Shown: positions 8,678 through 18,807, numbered from the stretch's first letter. The stretch is DNA of 64,000 bases from Bin94 sp965215535 (GCA_965215535.1 OZ244063.1:372001-436000), one strand, 5' to 3'. Numbers and translations are program-made. The notes: generated by a model from the letters alone, not told the origin.

Positions 8678-10231
8678 TCAGGGGTTCCTCAGGGGGACGC
8701 CAACCACCGCCTCAAGGTCGGCGACGGCATCGTGATAGGTGAAGATCGAGAGGACGCGGTCGCGATCGGCGCGCGCCTTGACCGTTTCGGCTTCGACAAG
8801 GGCGATGAAGTTGGAGAGTCCGAGCCGGTATTGCTCCTGCGCCAGCCGGAGCTGCTCATCGGCCAGCGACTGATTGCGCTCCTCGATGAGTGCGCTTTCG
8901 TAGGCGGCCTCGACCGTTGCGATTCGGGTCTCGATATCGGCGCGCAGGGCAAGCTCCTGCTCGCGAATCTGGTAGCGGTTGTCGTTGAGAAGGGCGCGCG
9001 CGCCCTCGAGTTCGCGCTGGCGGCTCAACCCCTGAAAGACGGGGACCGAGATGGTGAGCCCCACCGAGGGCGGTTGCTGCGTGAAGTTGAAGGGAAAGAC
9101 GTCGTTTTCGGCGCGAATTGCCTCCAGCGCGGATTCCGGGGTTGCCAGAGATGCGCAATCCTGCGACGGAGGGGGATTGGGGAGCCGGCTCGTCAGGTCG
9201 TTGAGAGCAATGCACTGCTGAACGCGGGCCAGTCCGGCGGCGACTGCCTGCGCCTCCTGGCCGGCCGTGCTGCTGGCCTGTCGCGTGAAGCCGCTGAAGC
9301 CGGCCGAGAGGGAAACGCTCGGGAAGTAGGCGGAGCGTGCCATGCGCACCCCATAGCGGGCCGCCTCCTCGCGCGCACGCAAGGTTTGCAGCCCCGGACT
9401 CATTTCGATGGCCTGGGCGTAGAGATCGTCGGCCGTCCATTCCGGTGCGGTGACCGCAAAGGAGGTTGCCAGTCCCGGTTCGGCCTCCAGAGTGACTCCG
9501 ATCTGTTGCAGGAGCCGGATGCGCGAGGTGCGTACCCCTGCCTCGGCCTGCAGAACCCCGATCTCCGAGCGCCCGACATTGACCTCGCCTTGTTGCACAT
9601 CGATTGCATTGCCGGCGCCGATCTCCTGACGACCGGTCGCCAGGCGGAGGTTGAATCGGGCCCGTTCGAGCTCCTGTTGGGCCAGACCGAGGGCATCGAC
9701 CTGGCGCAGCGCCTCAAGATAGGCTTTGGTGACATTCAGCCTCAGCACGGCTTCCTCCGAGCGCACCTGGGCCCGGGTGGCGTCGCGGTTGCGTTGGGCT
9801 TGTCCCGGCGCCATCAGCGTGCGGCCGTTGATCGCGTAGCCGATGCTCGCGTTGTAGGAGCTAAAGAGGAAGGAGGGCTGGTCCTGGAACCCCAACTGCT
9901 GGGCGGTGATGCTTCCGAAGCGCTGTTCGCCGGCGCCCTGCCAGGAGAGGCTGGAGCTGAGATTGACCGATGGAACCCAAGACCCGTACGCCGAGTTAAC
10001 GTCCCAATCGGCAACCTCAAGGTCATTGCGAATCGACTGGATGCGCGGATTGTTGCGCACCGCGAGTCGCAGCGCCTCGTTCAGGGTGAGCGATTCCGGA
10101 ACGCGATCCTGAGCCGCAAGAGGGGCGGTCGCCGTTCCCAGCGCCAGGACCAGCAGCAGCGCCCGGCGCATCTGTGGGATCCGGCTGCAGGCGGCACGAT
10201 TTGTGAAGTGGCACGGTACAGGATTCGACAC
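8678..10231 (-). CDS. TolC-family outer membrane efflux protein
   Basis: This 517-residue protein has a signal peptide (hydrophobic stretch about residues 22-38 ending in APLAAQ) and two tandem OEP repeats rich in long amphipathic helices: LNEALRLAVRNNPRIQSIRNDLEVA at the start (here split), an internal repeat beginning near residue 260, and QYRLGLSNFIALVEAE near the C-terminus, all classic TolC features. I chose the GTG at 10231 because AAGGAGG lies about seven bases upstream; ATG at 10171 would give a shorter signal peptide but lacks a ribosome site. It is the first gene of the four-gene export operon. Confidence 0.92.
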   Translation of the reverse strand: MSNPVPCHFTNRAACSRIPQMRRALLLVLALGTATAPLAAQDRVPESLTLNEALRLAVRNNPRIQSIRNDLEVADWDVNSAYGSWVPSVNLSSSLSWQGAGEQRFGSITAQQLGFQDQPSFLFSSYNASIGYAINGRTLMAPGQAQRNRDATRAQVRSEEAVLRLNVTKAYLEALRQVDALGLAQQELERARFNLRLATGRQEIGAGNAIDVQQGEVNVGRSEIGVLQAEAGVRTSRIRLLQQIGVTLEAEPGLATSFAVTAPEWTADDLYAQAIEMSPGLQTLRAREEAARYGVRMARSAYFPSVSLSAGFSGFTRQASSTAGQEAQAVAAGLARVQQCIALNDLTSRLPNPPPSQDCASLATPESALEAIRAENDVFPFNFTQQPPSVGLTISVPVFQGLSRQRELEGARALLNDNRYQIREQELALRADIETRIATVEAAYESALIEERNQSLADEQLRLAQEQYRLGLSNFIALVEAETVKARADRDRVLSIFTYHDAVADLEAVVGVPLRNP

Positions 10232-10360
10232 CTGCTTCCTCCTTGAAAAATTTCCATTCCTGAATATTGCCGAGGCGCGACCTCTCGGCGCAGAGCTCTC
10301 CGATCTTGCGGGGATCGGGTCGCCCGGAGCGCGCAGCCTGCCGCTTCGGCGAAAATTCCT

Positions 10361-10373
10361 ACGTTGGTAACGT
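10361..10373. promoter_or_regulatory. Small inverted repeat upstream of the export operon
   Basis: ACGTT GGT AACGT is a perfect 5-base inverted repeat with a 3-base centre about 130 bases upstream of the tolC-type start. It could be an operator half-site pair. It is short enough to arise by chance, so support is weak. Confidence 0.2.
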
Positions 10374-10476
10374 GGCGACAGTTTCGGAGTGCGCCATCAG
10401 AATTCCATCAATTCGTCCCTTCATCGGCCATGCCCTCTTGCATCGTTCCCCATCTTCACTGTCCCCGGCACGGCGT

Positions 10477-11199
10477 TCAGGGAATCCGGACCGCAAGAAA
10501 ACCGCTGGCCGGAAGCTCCACCCGGATCAGGCGTCCGCTGCCATCGAACCAGGCCGCGCCCGCATCAGGCTCGCTTCCCAGACGGATTCGCGTTGCCTCG
10601 ATCATCGTTCCTGCAAACTCCAGCAATCCGGCCTCCGCGGTCAACTGCAGCGTCGCCTCCGGGCTCTCGGCCAGAGGCGAGAAGGTGTGCAGCAGCCGAC
10701 CCGATGCGCCCGAGGCGGCAAAGCGCCGCAACACCGCATAATGATGAGCCATCCCCTCTTCCACGATCGCCGTCCCGGGATCGGCCCGGTATTCGCGCAC
10801 CCGCTCCCCTCCGGGTTCGACAACCGTGGCCAGGAAGCGATTGCCCGAGCGCAGAACCTCGATGGCGGCGGAGTCGGTTCCGGTGAGAGTGGCCTGGTAG
10901 GCGGCCACGGCCATCTCAGGCCCGACCCACTCCAGCACGGTGCGAAAGATGCGGCCATCACTCAGAGTGAGCTGTCCGCGGGCGAAGGTGCGCTGTGCGT
11001 CGCCGCTGCCCAGCCTCTGGATGGTAAACTCTTCGGTGCCGATCTCCTCTCCCTGCACAAGCAGGCGAAAGGATCCGTTGTCCACCAGTTGACTGCCGGG
11101 CGTGTACGCCGACGAAGCGAGTGCACAGATCGCTGCCACGACGAAGGAACCCCGGCGGAGATGGTGGACGGAACGGGTGCAGGCGTTGGGCATCGGCAT
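10477..11199 (-). CDS. Secreted protein of unknown function
   Basis: This is a 240-residue protein if translation starts at the ATG at 11199 (ATG at 11193 is equally possible). An open frame continues upstream but its residues look like non-coding sequence. Residues 13-33 are basic then hydrophobic (RRGSFVVAAICALASSAYT), a likely signal peptide. The rest is predicted beta-rich with no Cys motif: it opens with NGSFRLLVQGEEIGTEEFTI and alternates short strands with acidic turns, like a lipocalin-like or curved-sheet periplasmic domain. I recognise no family. It is transcribed toward the export operon (245 bases between them) and away from the large histidine kinase. Confidence 0.7.
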   Translation of the reverse strand: MPMPNACTRSVHHLRRGSFVVAAICALASSAYTPGSQLVDNGSFRLLVQGEEIGTEEFTIQRLGSGDAQRTFARGQLTLSDGRIFRTVLEWVGPEMAVAAYQATLTGTDSAAIEVLRSGNRFLATVVEPGGERVREYRADPGTAIVEEGMAHHYAVLRRFAASGASGRLLHTFSPLAESPEATLQLTAEAGLLEFAGTMIEATRIRLGSEPDAGAAWFDGSGRLIRVELPASGFLAVRIP

Positions 11200-11456
11200 C
11201 GGGTTGGTGGGAAGGGTCGGAGTATGATAACCGGAAAGGGTGGCCAGAGTCGGAGGAGCGTGCTGAGTGCGCTCGATCAGTGGCGAAGCTCCGGCTGGCA
11301 GGATCGGACGAGGGCCACATGGTCCGGCGGTGGGGCGGGGGAGCAGCGCAGGCTGAAGCGGTTCGGCGTGGATGCGGCGGCGCGTGCATGTCATTCGCTG
11401 GTGTTCATCGGGTTGCCGACAGTTTGTGGACAGTTGGGACCGGCCCGGCGGGGTAA

Positions 11457-14400
11457 ATGATGAACGGGCCGAGCTCCGCCACCGGACGCAGCGCAGAGAG
11501 ACAGGCCGGGCTCCCGCCCACACGCGCCCTGGAAGCGGTTCGCGCGCTTGCGCCCTGGGGTGCCCTCCTTCTGGTGCTGCTCTGGATGCGCTTTGCCGTG
11601 CCCTGGATCCTTCTGCCCGCCTCGGCTTGCGTGGTGTGGGCTGCCACCGCCGGACGCACGGCTCCGGGGTGGAGGCAGGCGCTGGCTCTGGTGATGCTTC
11701 TGGGGGCGGTGGGCGCCGGATTGCTGTACGCACCCTCGGCGAACCGGCTGCAGGATGATGGTGCGGATGGTCGCGAGGCGGCTGCAGCGCGGGTGAGTGC
11801 GGTCTTCGATACCCTGGTCGCCGATGGGGGGGCTCTGGTCGAACGCATGGCAGAGCTGGAGGCCAGGGTCGAGCCGCAGCTTCTGCAGGATTCGCTTTCG
11901 CATCTGCTTGCGGAGAGCACGCTGACCGCCGCCGCCATCTTTGCGGAAGACGGACGCCTGGAGGCCTGGGCCGGGAGCCATCATGGGCGCCTTCCGGCGG
12001 AAATCGTCGCCGGGGGAAGCGGATATGCCTATGGCGGAACGCCACTCTTCTCGTATCTCTACTTTGCCGCGCCGCTGGCAGATGGAGGAGGAACCGCGGT
12101 CGCGGCCTCGCTGATGCAGGCCGGTCTGCCGGCCCCCTTCGCCTCGGGATTGGGCGACTTCGCCTCGCGCCTTGCCGAGCGGTCGGGTTTGCCGATTCGC
12201 ATCGAGCACCGCGATCGCGCCGGAGATGCCGGGGTGCTGGATCTGGGCTGGCCGGAAGAGACGCTGCTCAGCATTGTGATCGAGGATGTGGATCCGGCAT
12301 TGCGCGTCGCCGCGCACCGCACGCGCTGGCTGCGGGTCGTTGCGGCGCTGGCGATTCTGGCCTGGATTCTGCTCGCGGCGGGTGTGGTGGGCGCCGGAGT
12401 TGCGCTCGCTGCAGGGAGTCTGGCGATGGCGGGGCTACTGCTGCCGATCGAGACCCTGCTGGCGGGGACCGTCCCGGGCGACTTTGCCGCGACGCCGCTC
12501 GGTACGCCCATCCCCCTGACGATCGGTCGCCTTTTTCTGATCGGCGTGACGATCGCCCCGGCTCTCCTCCTCGCCGTCATGTGGTTGCGGCATCCGGCTC
12601 TGATCTGGGTGACCCCGGTCGCCCTGGCGCTGGCTCTTCCACTGATCCACGAGACATTCGCGGCCTGGACCCCGCCCGGGCTCGCGGGAGCGACCTTTCC
12701 TGTGTGGGTCGCCTATCAACTGACCCCGACTCTGCTGGTGACGCTGGTCGCCGGCGCGGCTCTCCATCTGCGTCCGCCGGGCCACCGCGTCAATCTTCCG
12801 ATCCTGGGGGCCGGTCTGGTGTTGTCGGCGGCGCTGGCCGTGGCGGTGGGGCTTGCGGTGCGGGTGGGTCCCGGCGTTCCGACCGCCCTCCTCCTGCTTT
12901 GGATGCTTCCGGCCGCCCTGATCGAGCGGGGAGCCTCGTCATCCCGGCGGCTGTCGGCGCTCCGCTGGTTTGCGGCCGTCTGGCTGGCCGCCACCGCCAT
13001 GCTTCCCTTTGCCTGGTCGGTGCGGACCGAGGCCCGCATGCAGATCGCCGAGCAGCAGCTCGGTGAGCTCGGCGTGGCGCCCGACCCCGAGGTCGACGAG
13101 CTCCTGGAGCGCTTCGCCCACCATGTCGATTCGCTTCACCAGGCAGGCGCGGGCACGATCGAGATGATGTACGGAAGCTGGGTCGCAAGCGGACTTCCGG
13201 CCCAGGGGTCGCCCATCTTCGTCACCCTCTGGTCGGCCGAAGGACTGCCGCAGGAGGAGCTGCGACTGGGCGCCAGAGGAGAGCTGTCGCCCGTTGTCGG
13301 CGAGCTTCTGCCCGATCTGGTCGCCGGGGGCGTCCGCGAGCACCGGGTTCTGGGCGAGGCCGACGTTCGCCACCTGATCGCCATTCCCCTGGACGATGGC
13401 CGGGTCGTGACCGGAACGATTCCCCCGCGGCGCACAATCGCGATCTCCTCGGGGGCCGGTCCGCTCTTCGCCTCGATCGAGGCCGGGGGCGAGGAGGAAT
13501 TTCTGACGCTGGCGCGCGCTCCGGACAGCGAATCCCCGGAAGGAATCGGCCAGATCGCCTGGAGCCGCAACGACGAGGGCTGGATGGGAGAGGGGCTCGT
13601 TCTCTACCCCGACGGCCTCCATTCCTTCGCCTATACAATCAGCATTCCCAACACTTCGGTCATGTTTGCGCGCGCAACCCTTGTGCTGGTCATCAACCTG
13701 GCCGCAGCTCTGCTGCCCTGGCTGCCCGCGCTGTGGATCACAGGGCTTCGGCTGCCGGTTCCGATCGGCTGGGGCGGACTCTTTACCTCCTTCCGGGCGC
13801 GCGTGACCTGGATGCTCTTTGCCTTTTTCATTGCCTCGAATGCGGTCTTTGGCACCCTGGCCTACCGCGCGCTGGCCGGGGCCTCGGAGCGGACGGCGAC
13901 GGCGCTGGCCGAGCGGGTCGTGGCGCAGATTGCCGAGGCCTACCGCGAGGAGGGGGGATCGATGGAGCTGCTGGCCCGCCGGGTGGGCGCCGATCTTCTG
14001 GAGTATCGGGGCGGCGAGCTGGTGGGGGGATCGGCGAATGAGCTGATCGAACTGGGGCTCTACGAAAGCTGGGTCGATGCCGATATCCACGCTGCCCTGG
14101 AGGCCGGAAACCGGCCGGGAATCTCGCGGGTGAAGGAGCTGGGGGACTGGCGCTATGCGCTGGCCCACCGAAGGCTGCCCGATGGCGATATCGTTGCGGC
14201 GCCGGTTCCGCTGCGGGCCGGATCGGCGGCGCTGCGGCGGCGCGATGTGGCCGATCTGCTGGGGGCGGCGATCGTTCTGGGGCCGATTCTGGCGCTGGTG
14301 CTGGCGCTGGTGGCGGGCAGGGCGCTCGCGCGGCCGATTCGCACTTTGCAGCTCGCCTCCGAACGGGTGGGGCGGGGGAATCTGGCCGTTCATCTGCCCG

Positions 14401-15518
14401 AACAGCGTCTGGACGAGTTCGGGTCGGTCTTTGCCGCCTTCAACCGGATGGTGCTGCGATTGAGCGACGCCCGGCGCGAGCTTTTGCGCACCACGCGGCG
14501 CACCCAGACGATCGTGGAGGAGGTGGCCACCGGCGTCATCGCGGTCGATCCGCGTGGGAGGGTGACTGTGGCCAATCCCCTTGCCGAGGCGCTTCTGCAG
14601 GTCAGGCTCCGTGCGGGAGCGCCCATTCCCCGCGAGGGACAGCGCGCACCGGAGCTGGCTGACTGGCTCGACGACTGCGAGCGGAGTGCGGCGGCCGAGG
14701 CCGATCTGGATCTCCGGTGGGACGATCGCCGGATCCGGGCCCGGGTGCGGCGCGTGATGCAGGCGGAAGAGGTGGGGGGATTGGTAGTGAGCCTGCAGGA
14801 TGTGACCGACGCGCTGCACAGCGAACGCATTCTGGCCTGGGGCGAAATGGCCAAACAGGTGGCGCACGAGGTGAAGAACCCACTGACCCCCATGAAGCTC
14901 TCCGTTCAGCATCTGCGACGGGCCTGGCGTGATCGTCACCCGCGTTTCGGCGAGATTTTAAGGCGCAATGCGACGGCGATCCTCAACGAGATCGATCGTC
15001 TGGCCGCGATTGCCCGCGGCTTTTCGCGTCTGGCCGCGCCCGCAGCCGAGGAATCGGGATCGGAGTCGCTGGCTGCCGTCGAGGTGGCGGCGGTGGTGCA
15101 CGAGGTGCTCGATCTCTATGGTCGCGGCCAGGGTCCGGTGCGGTTGCATGGCCATCTCGACGAGGAGCTGCCCCCGGTGCGGTGCCGCGCCGACGAGCTG
15201 AAGCAGGTTCTTCTGAATCTCCTGGAGAATGCGCGCGCGGCGATGGCGGGAGGCGGAAAGGCTCGCATCGAGGCCGCGCCGACCGACGAAGGAGGGGTGG
15301 TGGTTGCGGTGATCGACGAGGGAGCCGGAATTCCTCCGAAGCTCCTGCCGCGCGTCTTCGAACCCAGATTTTCGACCCGGTCGGGTGGAGCGGGGCTGGG
15401 GCTCGCGATCGTCAAGCGACTGGTGGACTCGTGGGGGGCCGAGGTGAGTGTGGTGAGCGAGCCGGAGCGGGGGACCCGCGTCGAAATTCGTCTGAAGGGG
15501 TGGGGTCCGTCGTCCTGA
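11457..15518 (+). CDS. Very large NtrY-like membrane histidine kinase
   Basis: This 1353-residue protein contains three N-terminal membrane segments (about 30-90), an extracytoplasmic region (100-290), a polytopic block (290-525), a second extracytoplasmic region (530-730), two more segments (735-805), a third extracytoplasmic part (810-930) and a last segment before HAMP (950-1005). Then come a PAS-like domain (1015-1115), a dimerisation H-box VAHEVKNPLTPMKLS with His1137, and an ATPase domain with N-box LLNLLENARAAM, G1 DEGAGIP and G2 GGAGLGLAI. The H-box wording is that of the NtrY family, but NtrY is usually 700-800 residues, so the sensor part is greatly expanded. No response regulator is adjacent; the nearest candidate is the NtrX/NtrC-like gene at 21727. 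The start at 11457 is followed immediately by a second ATG. Confidence 0.9.
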   Translation: MMNGPSSATGRSAERQAGLPPTRALEAVRALAPWGALLLVLLWMRFAVPWILLPASACVVWAATAGRTAPGWRQALALVMLLGAVGAGLLYAPSANRLQDDGADGREAAAARVSAVFDTLVADGGALVERMAELEARVEPQLLQDSLSHLLAESTLTAAAIFAEDGRLEAWAGSHHGRLPAEIVAGGSGYAYGGTPLFSYLYFAAPLADGGGTAVAASLMQAGLPAPFASGLGDFASRLAERSGLPIRIEHRDRAGDAGVLDLGWPEETLLSIVIEDVDPALRVAAHRTRWLRVVAALAILAWILLAAGVVGAGVALAAGSLAMAGLLLPIETLLAGTVPGDFAATPLGTPIPLTIGRLFLIGVTIAPALLLAVMWLRHPALIWVTPVALALALPLIHETFAAWTPPGLAGATFPVWVAYQLTPTLLVTLVAGAALHLRPPGHRVNLPILGAGLVLSAALAVAVGLAVRVGPGVPTALLLLWMLPAALIERGASSSRRLSALRWFAAVWLAATAMLPFAWSVRTEARMQIAEQQLGELGVAPDPEVDELLERFAHHVDSLHQAGAGTIEMMYGSWVASGLPAQGSPIFVTLWSAEGLPQEELRLGARGELSPVVGELLPDLVAGGVREHRVLGEADVRHLIAIPLDDGRVVTGTIPPRRTIAISSGAGPLFASIEAGGEEEFLTLARAPDSESPEGIGQIAWSRNDEGWMGEGLVLYPDGLHSFAYTISIPNTSVMFARATLVLVINLAAALLPWLPALWITGLRLPVPIGWGGLFTSFRARVTWMLFAFFIASNAVFGTLAYRALAGASERTATALAERVVAQIAEAYREEGGSMELLARRVGADLLEYRGGELVGGSANELIELGLYESWVDADIHAALEAGNRPGISRVKELGDWRYALAHRRLPDGDIVAAPVPLRAGSAALRRRDVADLLGAAIVLGPILALVLALVAGRALARPIRTLQLASERVGRGNLAVHLPEQRLDEFGSVFAAFNRMVLRLSDARRELLRTTRRTQTIVEEVATGVIAVDPRGRVTVANPLAEALLQVRLRAGAPIPREGQRAPELADWLDDCERSAAAEADLDLRWDDRRIRARVRRVMQAEEVGGLVVSLQDVTDALHSERILAWGEMAKQVAHEVKNPLTPMKLSVQHLRRAWRDRHPRFGEILRRNATAILNEIDRLAAIARGFSRLAAPAAEESGSESLAAVEVAAVVHEVLDLYGRGQGPVRLHGHLDEELPPVRCRADELKQVLLNLLENARAAMAGGGKARIEAAPTDEGGVVVAVIDEGAGIPPKLLPRVFEPRFSTRSGGAGLGLAIVKRLVDSWGAEVSVVSEPERGTRVEIRLKGWGPSS

Positions 15519-15533
15519 GCGGGGCAGACGGTC

Positions 15534-16964
15534 TTATGCCTCCCGAATCTCCCGGACCAGCTCCGCCATCTGCTCCCTTGCATCGCCGAAAAACATCTGG
15601 GTGCGCTCCATGTAGAAGAGCTCGTTGTCGATTCCCGCAAAGCCGGGGCTGAGCGACCGCTTCATGACGATTACGCTGCGCGCCCTGTCGACATCGAGGA
15701 TCGGCATTCCCGCAATCACCGAATCCGGTTCGCGCGCCGCCGGGTTGACGACATCGTTGGCGCCGACAATCAGAACCACATCGGTACTCTCGAACTCGGG
15801 ATTGATCTCGTCCAGATCCAGGAGCTTGTCGTAGGAGACGTCGGCCTCGGCCAGGAGAACATTCATGTGGCCGGGCATTCGTCCTGCCACCGGATGCACC
15901 CCGAAGCGCAGTTGCACGCCCCGCTCCTCGAGCAGATCGCACACCTTGCGGAGCTCGTGCTGGGCCTGCGCAACCGCGAGTCCGTAGCCCGGAACCACCA
16001 CCACCGATCCTGCATAGGCGAGCATCATCGCCGCCTGTCCTGCATCGACGTCGCGCACCGGTCGTTCGCCGGTCCCTGTTTGCGCCACGCTCTGGCTCGC
16101 GCCGAAGGCTCCAAAGGCCACATTGCGCAATGATCGATTCATGGCCCGGCACATGAGCTGCGTCAGGATGAGCCCCGATGCGCCCACCAGCGCCCCCGCA
16201 ATGACAAGGATCTGGTTCCCCAGCACAAAGCCGGTCGCGGCGGCTGCCAGCCCCGAATACGAATTCAGGAGCGAGACCACGACAGGCATGTCCGCGCCGC
16301 CGATCGGAATGACCAGGAGAACGCCCAGGAGGAGTGCACCCAGCGCCAGGACCACGAAGAGGGAGGGGCCGATTGCGGCTTCGTCCACCGCGAGGGTCGA
16401 TGCGATTGCGCTGCCGGTTGCGCCGTGGGCCAGCCCCGCGCAGGCCACGAGGAGCGCCAGGAAGAGCAGGGCGTTGAGCGGTCTCTGGAGAACGAAGGTG
16501 ACAGGCTTGCCGGCGATGATCCCCTGGAGCTTGCCGAAGGCGATCAGGCTGCCTGAGAGAGTCACCGCACCGATCAGGGTGCTCAGGGCGATTGTGAGTC
16601 CGTAGCCCGGCGTTGCGGAGGCGCTTCCTGCACCTGTGCGCAGAAAATCGGCTGCCGCAACCGCCGCCGAGGCGCCCCCTCCGAATGCATTGAAGACCGC
16701 CACCAGTTGGGGCATGGCCGTCATCTCGATCCGCCGCGCGAGGATGGCGCCGACAAGTCCGCCGCCCGCCATCGCAGCCAGAACGAGCGGCCAATCCAGG
16801 ATTTCGTTGTCGATCAGGGTGACGACGACCGCCAGCAGCATGGCCAGCGCCGCCCGCATATTGCCTGTGCGCGCGGTGGCGGGCGAAGAGAGCTTCCGGA
16901 TTCCCGAAACGAAGAGAATCGCCGAAACGAGGTAGGCGACCTGCGCGATCGCTGCGGCATTCAT
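15534..16964 (-). CDS. pntB: NAD(P) transhydrogenase beta subunit
   Basis: This 476-residue protein has a long membrane domain of about eight segments (residues 5-270), then the soluble NADP(H)-binding dIII domain. That includes GYGLAVAQAQHELR, HPVAGRMPGHMNVLLAEA, the VVLIVGANDVVNP motif and the KRSLSPGFAGIDNELFY segment that grips NADP. These are textbook PntB signatures. With the alpha subunits it couples hydride transfer between NADH and NADP+ to proton movement across the inner membrane, making NADPH. The ATG at 16964 gives the usual N-terminus (MNAAAIAQVAYLVSA); the open frame upstream is not protein-like. Its end lies only 15 bases from the end of the convergent kinase gene. Confidence 0.96.
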   Translation of the reverse strand: MNAAAIAQVAYLVSAILFVSGIRKLSSPATARTGNMRAALAMLLAVVVTLIDNEILDWPLVLAAMAGGGLVGAILARRIEMTAMPQLVAVFNAFGGGASAAVAAADFLRTGAGSASATPGYGLTIALSTLIGAVTLSGSLIAFGKLQGIIAGKPVTFVLQRPLNALLFLALLVACAGLAHGATGSAIASTLAVDEAAIGPSLFVVLALGALLLGVLLVIPIGGADMPVVVSLLNSYSGLAAAATGFVLGNQILVIAGALVGASGLILTQLMCRAMNRSLRNVAFGAFGASQSVAQTGTGERPVRDVDAGQAAMMLAYAGSVVVVPGYGLAVAQAQHELRKVCDLLEERGVQLRFGVHPVAGRMPGHMNVLLAEADVSYDKLLDLDEINPEFESTDVVLIVGANDVVNPAAREPDSVIAGMPILDVDRARSVIVMKRSLSPGFAGIDNELFYMERTQMFFGDAREQMAELVREIREA

Positions 16965-17085
16965 CTGTGCCACAGTCCCTGAATCGTGCCGGACGCGCCG
17001 GGAGAGCGGCAAGGGGCCGGGCTGGCGAGGCGTGCCGCAATCCGACTCCGCGCGAATGTCATTTGGAATGGATTCACGGCTGCCG

Positions 17086-17364
17086 CTAGCGCCTCCGGAA
17101 CATCTGCAACATGCGGTCGGTGACCATGAAGCCGCCCACCACATTGACCGTGGCCATCACGATGCCGATCGCTCCCAGCACCTTCACCCAGGGGGTGACT
17201 GCCACTCCGGTGACGACCAGCGCCCCGATCAGCGCGATGCCGGAGATTGCGTTGGCGCCCGACATCAGGGGAGTATGAAGGGTCGGGGGGACTCTGGAGA
17301 TCACTTCGCGACCCGCCAGGGTGGCCAGGGTGAAGACATAGAGTCCGATCAGCATTTCACCCAT
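17086..17364 (-). CDS. pntAB: NAD(P) transhydrogenase alpha subunit, membrane part
   Basis: This 92-residue hydrophobic protein (MGEMLIGLYVFTLATLAGREV...) has three membrane segments and the PTLHTPLMSGANAISGI motif typical of the C-terminal membrane domain of PntA. In this genome PntA is split, as in Rhodospirillum and many other bacteria. The ATG at 17364 lies inside the end of the upstream pntAA gene (8-base overlap), so translation is coupled. A 121-base gap separates it from pntB. Confidence 0.94.
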   Translation of the reverse strand: MGEMLIGLYVFTLATLAGREVISRVPPTLHTPLMSGANAISGIALIGALVVTGVAVTPWVKVLGAIGIVMATVNVVGGFMVTDRMLQMFRRR

Positions 17365-18544
17365 CGGTTTCGTCCTCCATGGTCGGGGGGTTGCCGGGAG
17401 ATCGGGTTTCTTCAGCTGAAGCCAGCGCACTGCGAACCCGTTCGTTGCAAATTTCGCCGTCCCGCGTGACACAGGTGGCCGCGGCGATCTCGTCGTCGAA
17501 GTCGATTTCGTTCCCGTCGTTCACCAGATGGTCCACAAAGGCGGCAAGGTTGCGCGCATACATCTGGCTGGCATGGAAGGGAAGCGCGGCCGGAAGATTG
17601 GTGGGTCCCAGGATCGTCACCCCATTGCACTCCACCGACCGATCGGCTTCGGTGAGTTCGCAGTTGCCCCCACTGGCCGAAGCCGCCAGATCGACGATGG
17701 CGCTCCCGGGACGCATCGACCTCACCATCTCTCTCTGAATCAGCAGCGGCGCAGGCCGGCCCGGAATGCGCGCCGTGGCGACGACCAGATCCATCTCGCG
17801 AATATGGCGGGCGATCAGCTCGAGATTGCGGGCGTTCTGTTCCTCCGAGAGCTCCCGCGCATAGCCCCCCTCGTCCTCTGCGCTCTCCTCGAGGGTGGCC
17901 TCGAGAAAGGTTGCGCCCAGGCTCTGAACCTGCTCGCGGACTGCCGGCCGGACATCGAAGGCCGACACCACGGCTCCCAGTCTGCGCGCCGTCGCGATCG
18001 CTTGCAATCCTGCCACGCCGGCACCGAGAATCATGGCCCGGGCGGGGCGCACCGTTCCGGCGGCGGTGGTGAGCATGGGCAGAAAGCGCGTCATGACATT
18101 GGCGCCGATCAGCACGGCTTTGTAACCCGCAACGGTGGCCTGCGACGAGAGCACATCCATCTTCTGAGCGCGCGTAATGCGGGGAATCAGCTCGACCGCG
18201 AAGGCGGCGATCCCATGCGCGGCCAGCGCCCGGATTCCATCGCCCGGCTCGAGCGGATCGAGGTGGGAGACCAGCACCGCCCCCGGGGGGAGCGCGGCGG
18301 CCTCTTGCGGGGTGGGCGGCTGCACCTTGAGCACGATCCGGGCGCCCTCGAGGAGCGAGGAGCGATCGGGAGCCACAGCCGCTTCGGCGCTCTCGTATTC
18401 GGCATCGGGGAAGGAGGCGCCGACCCCCGCACCGGATTCGATGCGAAGATCCCAGCCGCGTTTGCGATAGATGCGAACCGCCTCGGGAACGAGTGCAACC
18501 CGCCGCTCACCTGGCAGGCTCTCGGCCATAATTGCGATTGTCAT
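17357..18544 (-). CDS. pntAA: NAD(P) transhydrogenase alpha subunit, NAD-binding part
   Basis: This 395-residue protein begins MTIAIMAESLPGERRVAL, the standard alanine dehydrogenase/PNT N-terminal domain. It has the dinucleotide-binding loop AMILGAGVAGLQAIATARRLGAVVSAFDVRP, here divided as GAGVAGLQA plus an acidic FDVR end, and the mobile-loop region with PGRPAPLLI and IVDLAASASGGNCE. It forms domain I, which binds NAD(H) in the cytoplasm. The ATG at 18544 matches the family N-terminus. It is the first gene of pntAA-pntAB-pntB; a 263-base divergent spacer separates it from the ComM-type gene. Confidence 0.95.
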   Translation of the reverse strand: MTIAIMAESLPGERRVALVPEAVRIYRKRGWDLRIESGAGVGASFPDAEYESAEAAVAPDRSSLLEGARIVLKVQPPTPQEAAALPPGAVLVSHLDPLEPGDGIRALAAHGIAAFAVELIPRITRAQKMDVLSSQATVAGYKAVLIGANVMTRFLPMLTTAAGTVRPARAMILGAGVAGLQAIATARRLGAVVSAFDVRPAVREQVQSLGATFLEATLEESAEDEGGYARELSEEQNARNLELIARHIREMDLVVATARIPGRPAPLLIQREMVRSMRPGSAIVDLAASASGGNCELTEADRSVECNGVTILGPTNLPAALPFHASQMYARNLAAFVDHLVNDGNEIDFDDEIAAATCVTRDGEICNERVRSALASAEETRSPGNPPTMEDETDG

Positions 18545-18807
18545 CGGCGGTGGGTCGCCCCCGGTTTCGCGGCAGCCCTGATGAGTCGGAGATCCTTGCG
18601 CCGAGTTCGCCCCGGGCCGGTGGGGAGAACTCCACCGTCGGGCAGAGGGCTGCACCAGGGTCTCCGATGCTCCTCCGGCATTCTCGGCACTGTCGCCGAA
18701 TATGGTCGCAGAGAGCCCGCCGCGCAACATGTCCCAAATGAATATTCCGATGCCCCTCGTCCTCGCCTACCATGGCGCCTTCATCTGCCAGGGGGGGAAT
18801 TTGCGTC

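Noticed and set aside
12939..14939. 666-codon minus-strand frame inside the histidine kinase gene
   Set aside because: The plus strand encodes HAMP and kinase motifs through the same region; the minus product is Gln/Arg-rich and unrecognisable.
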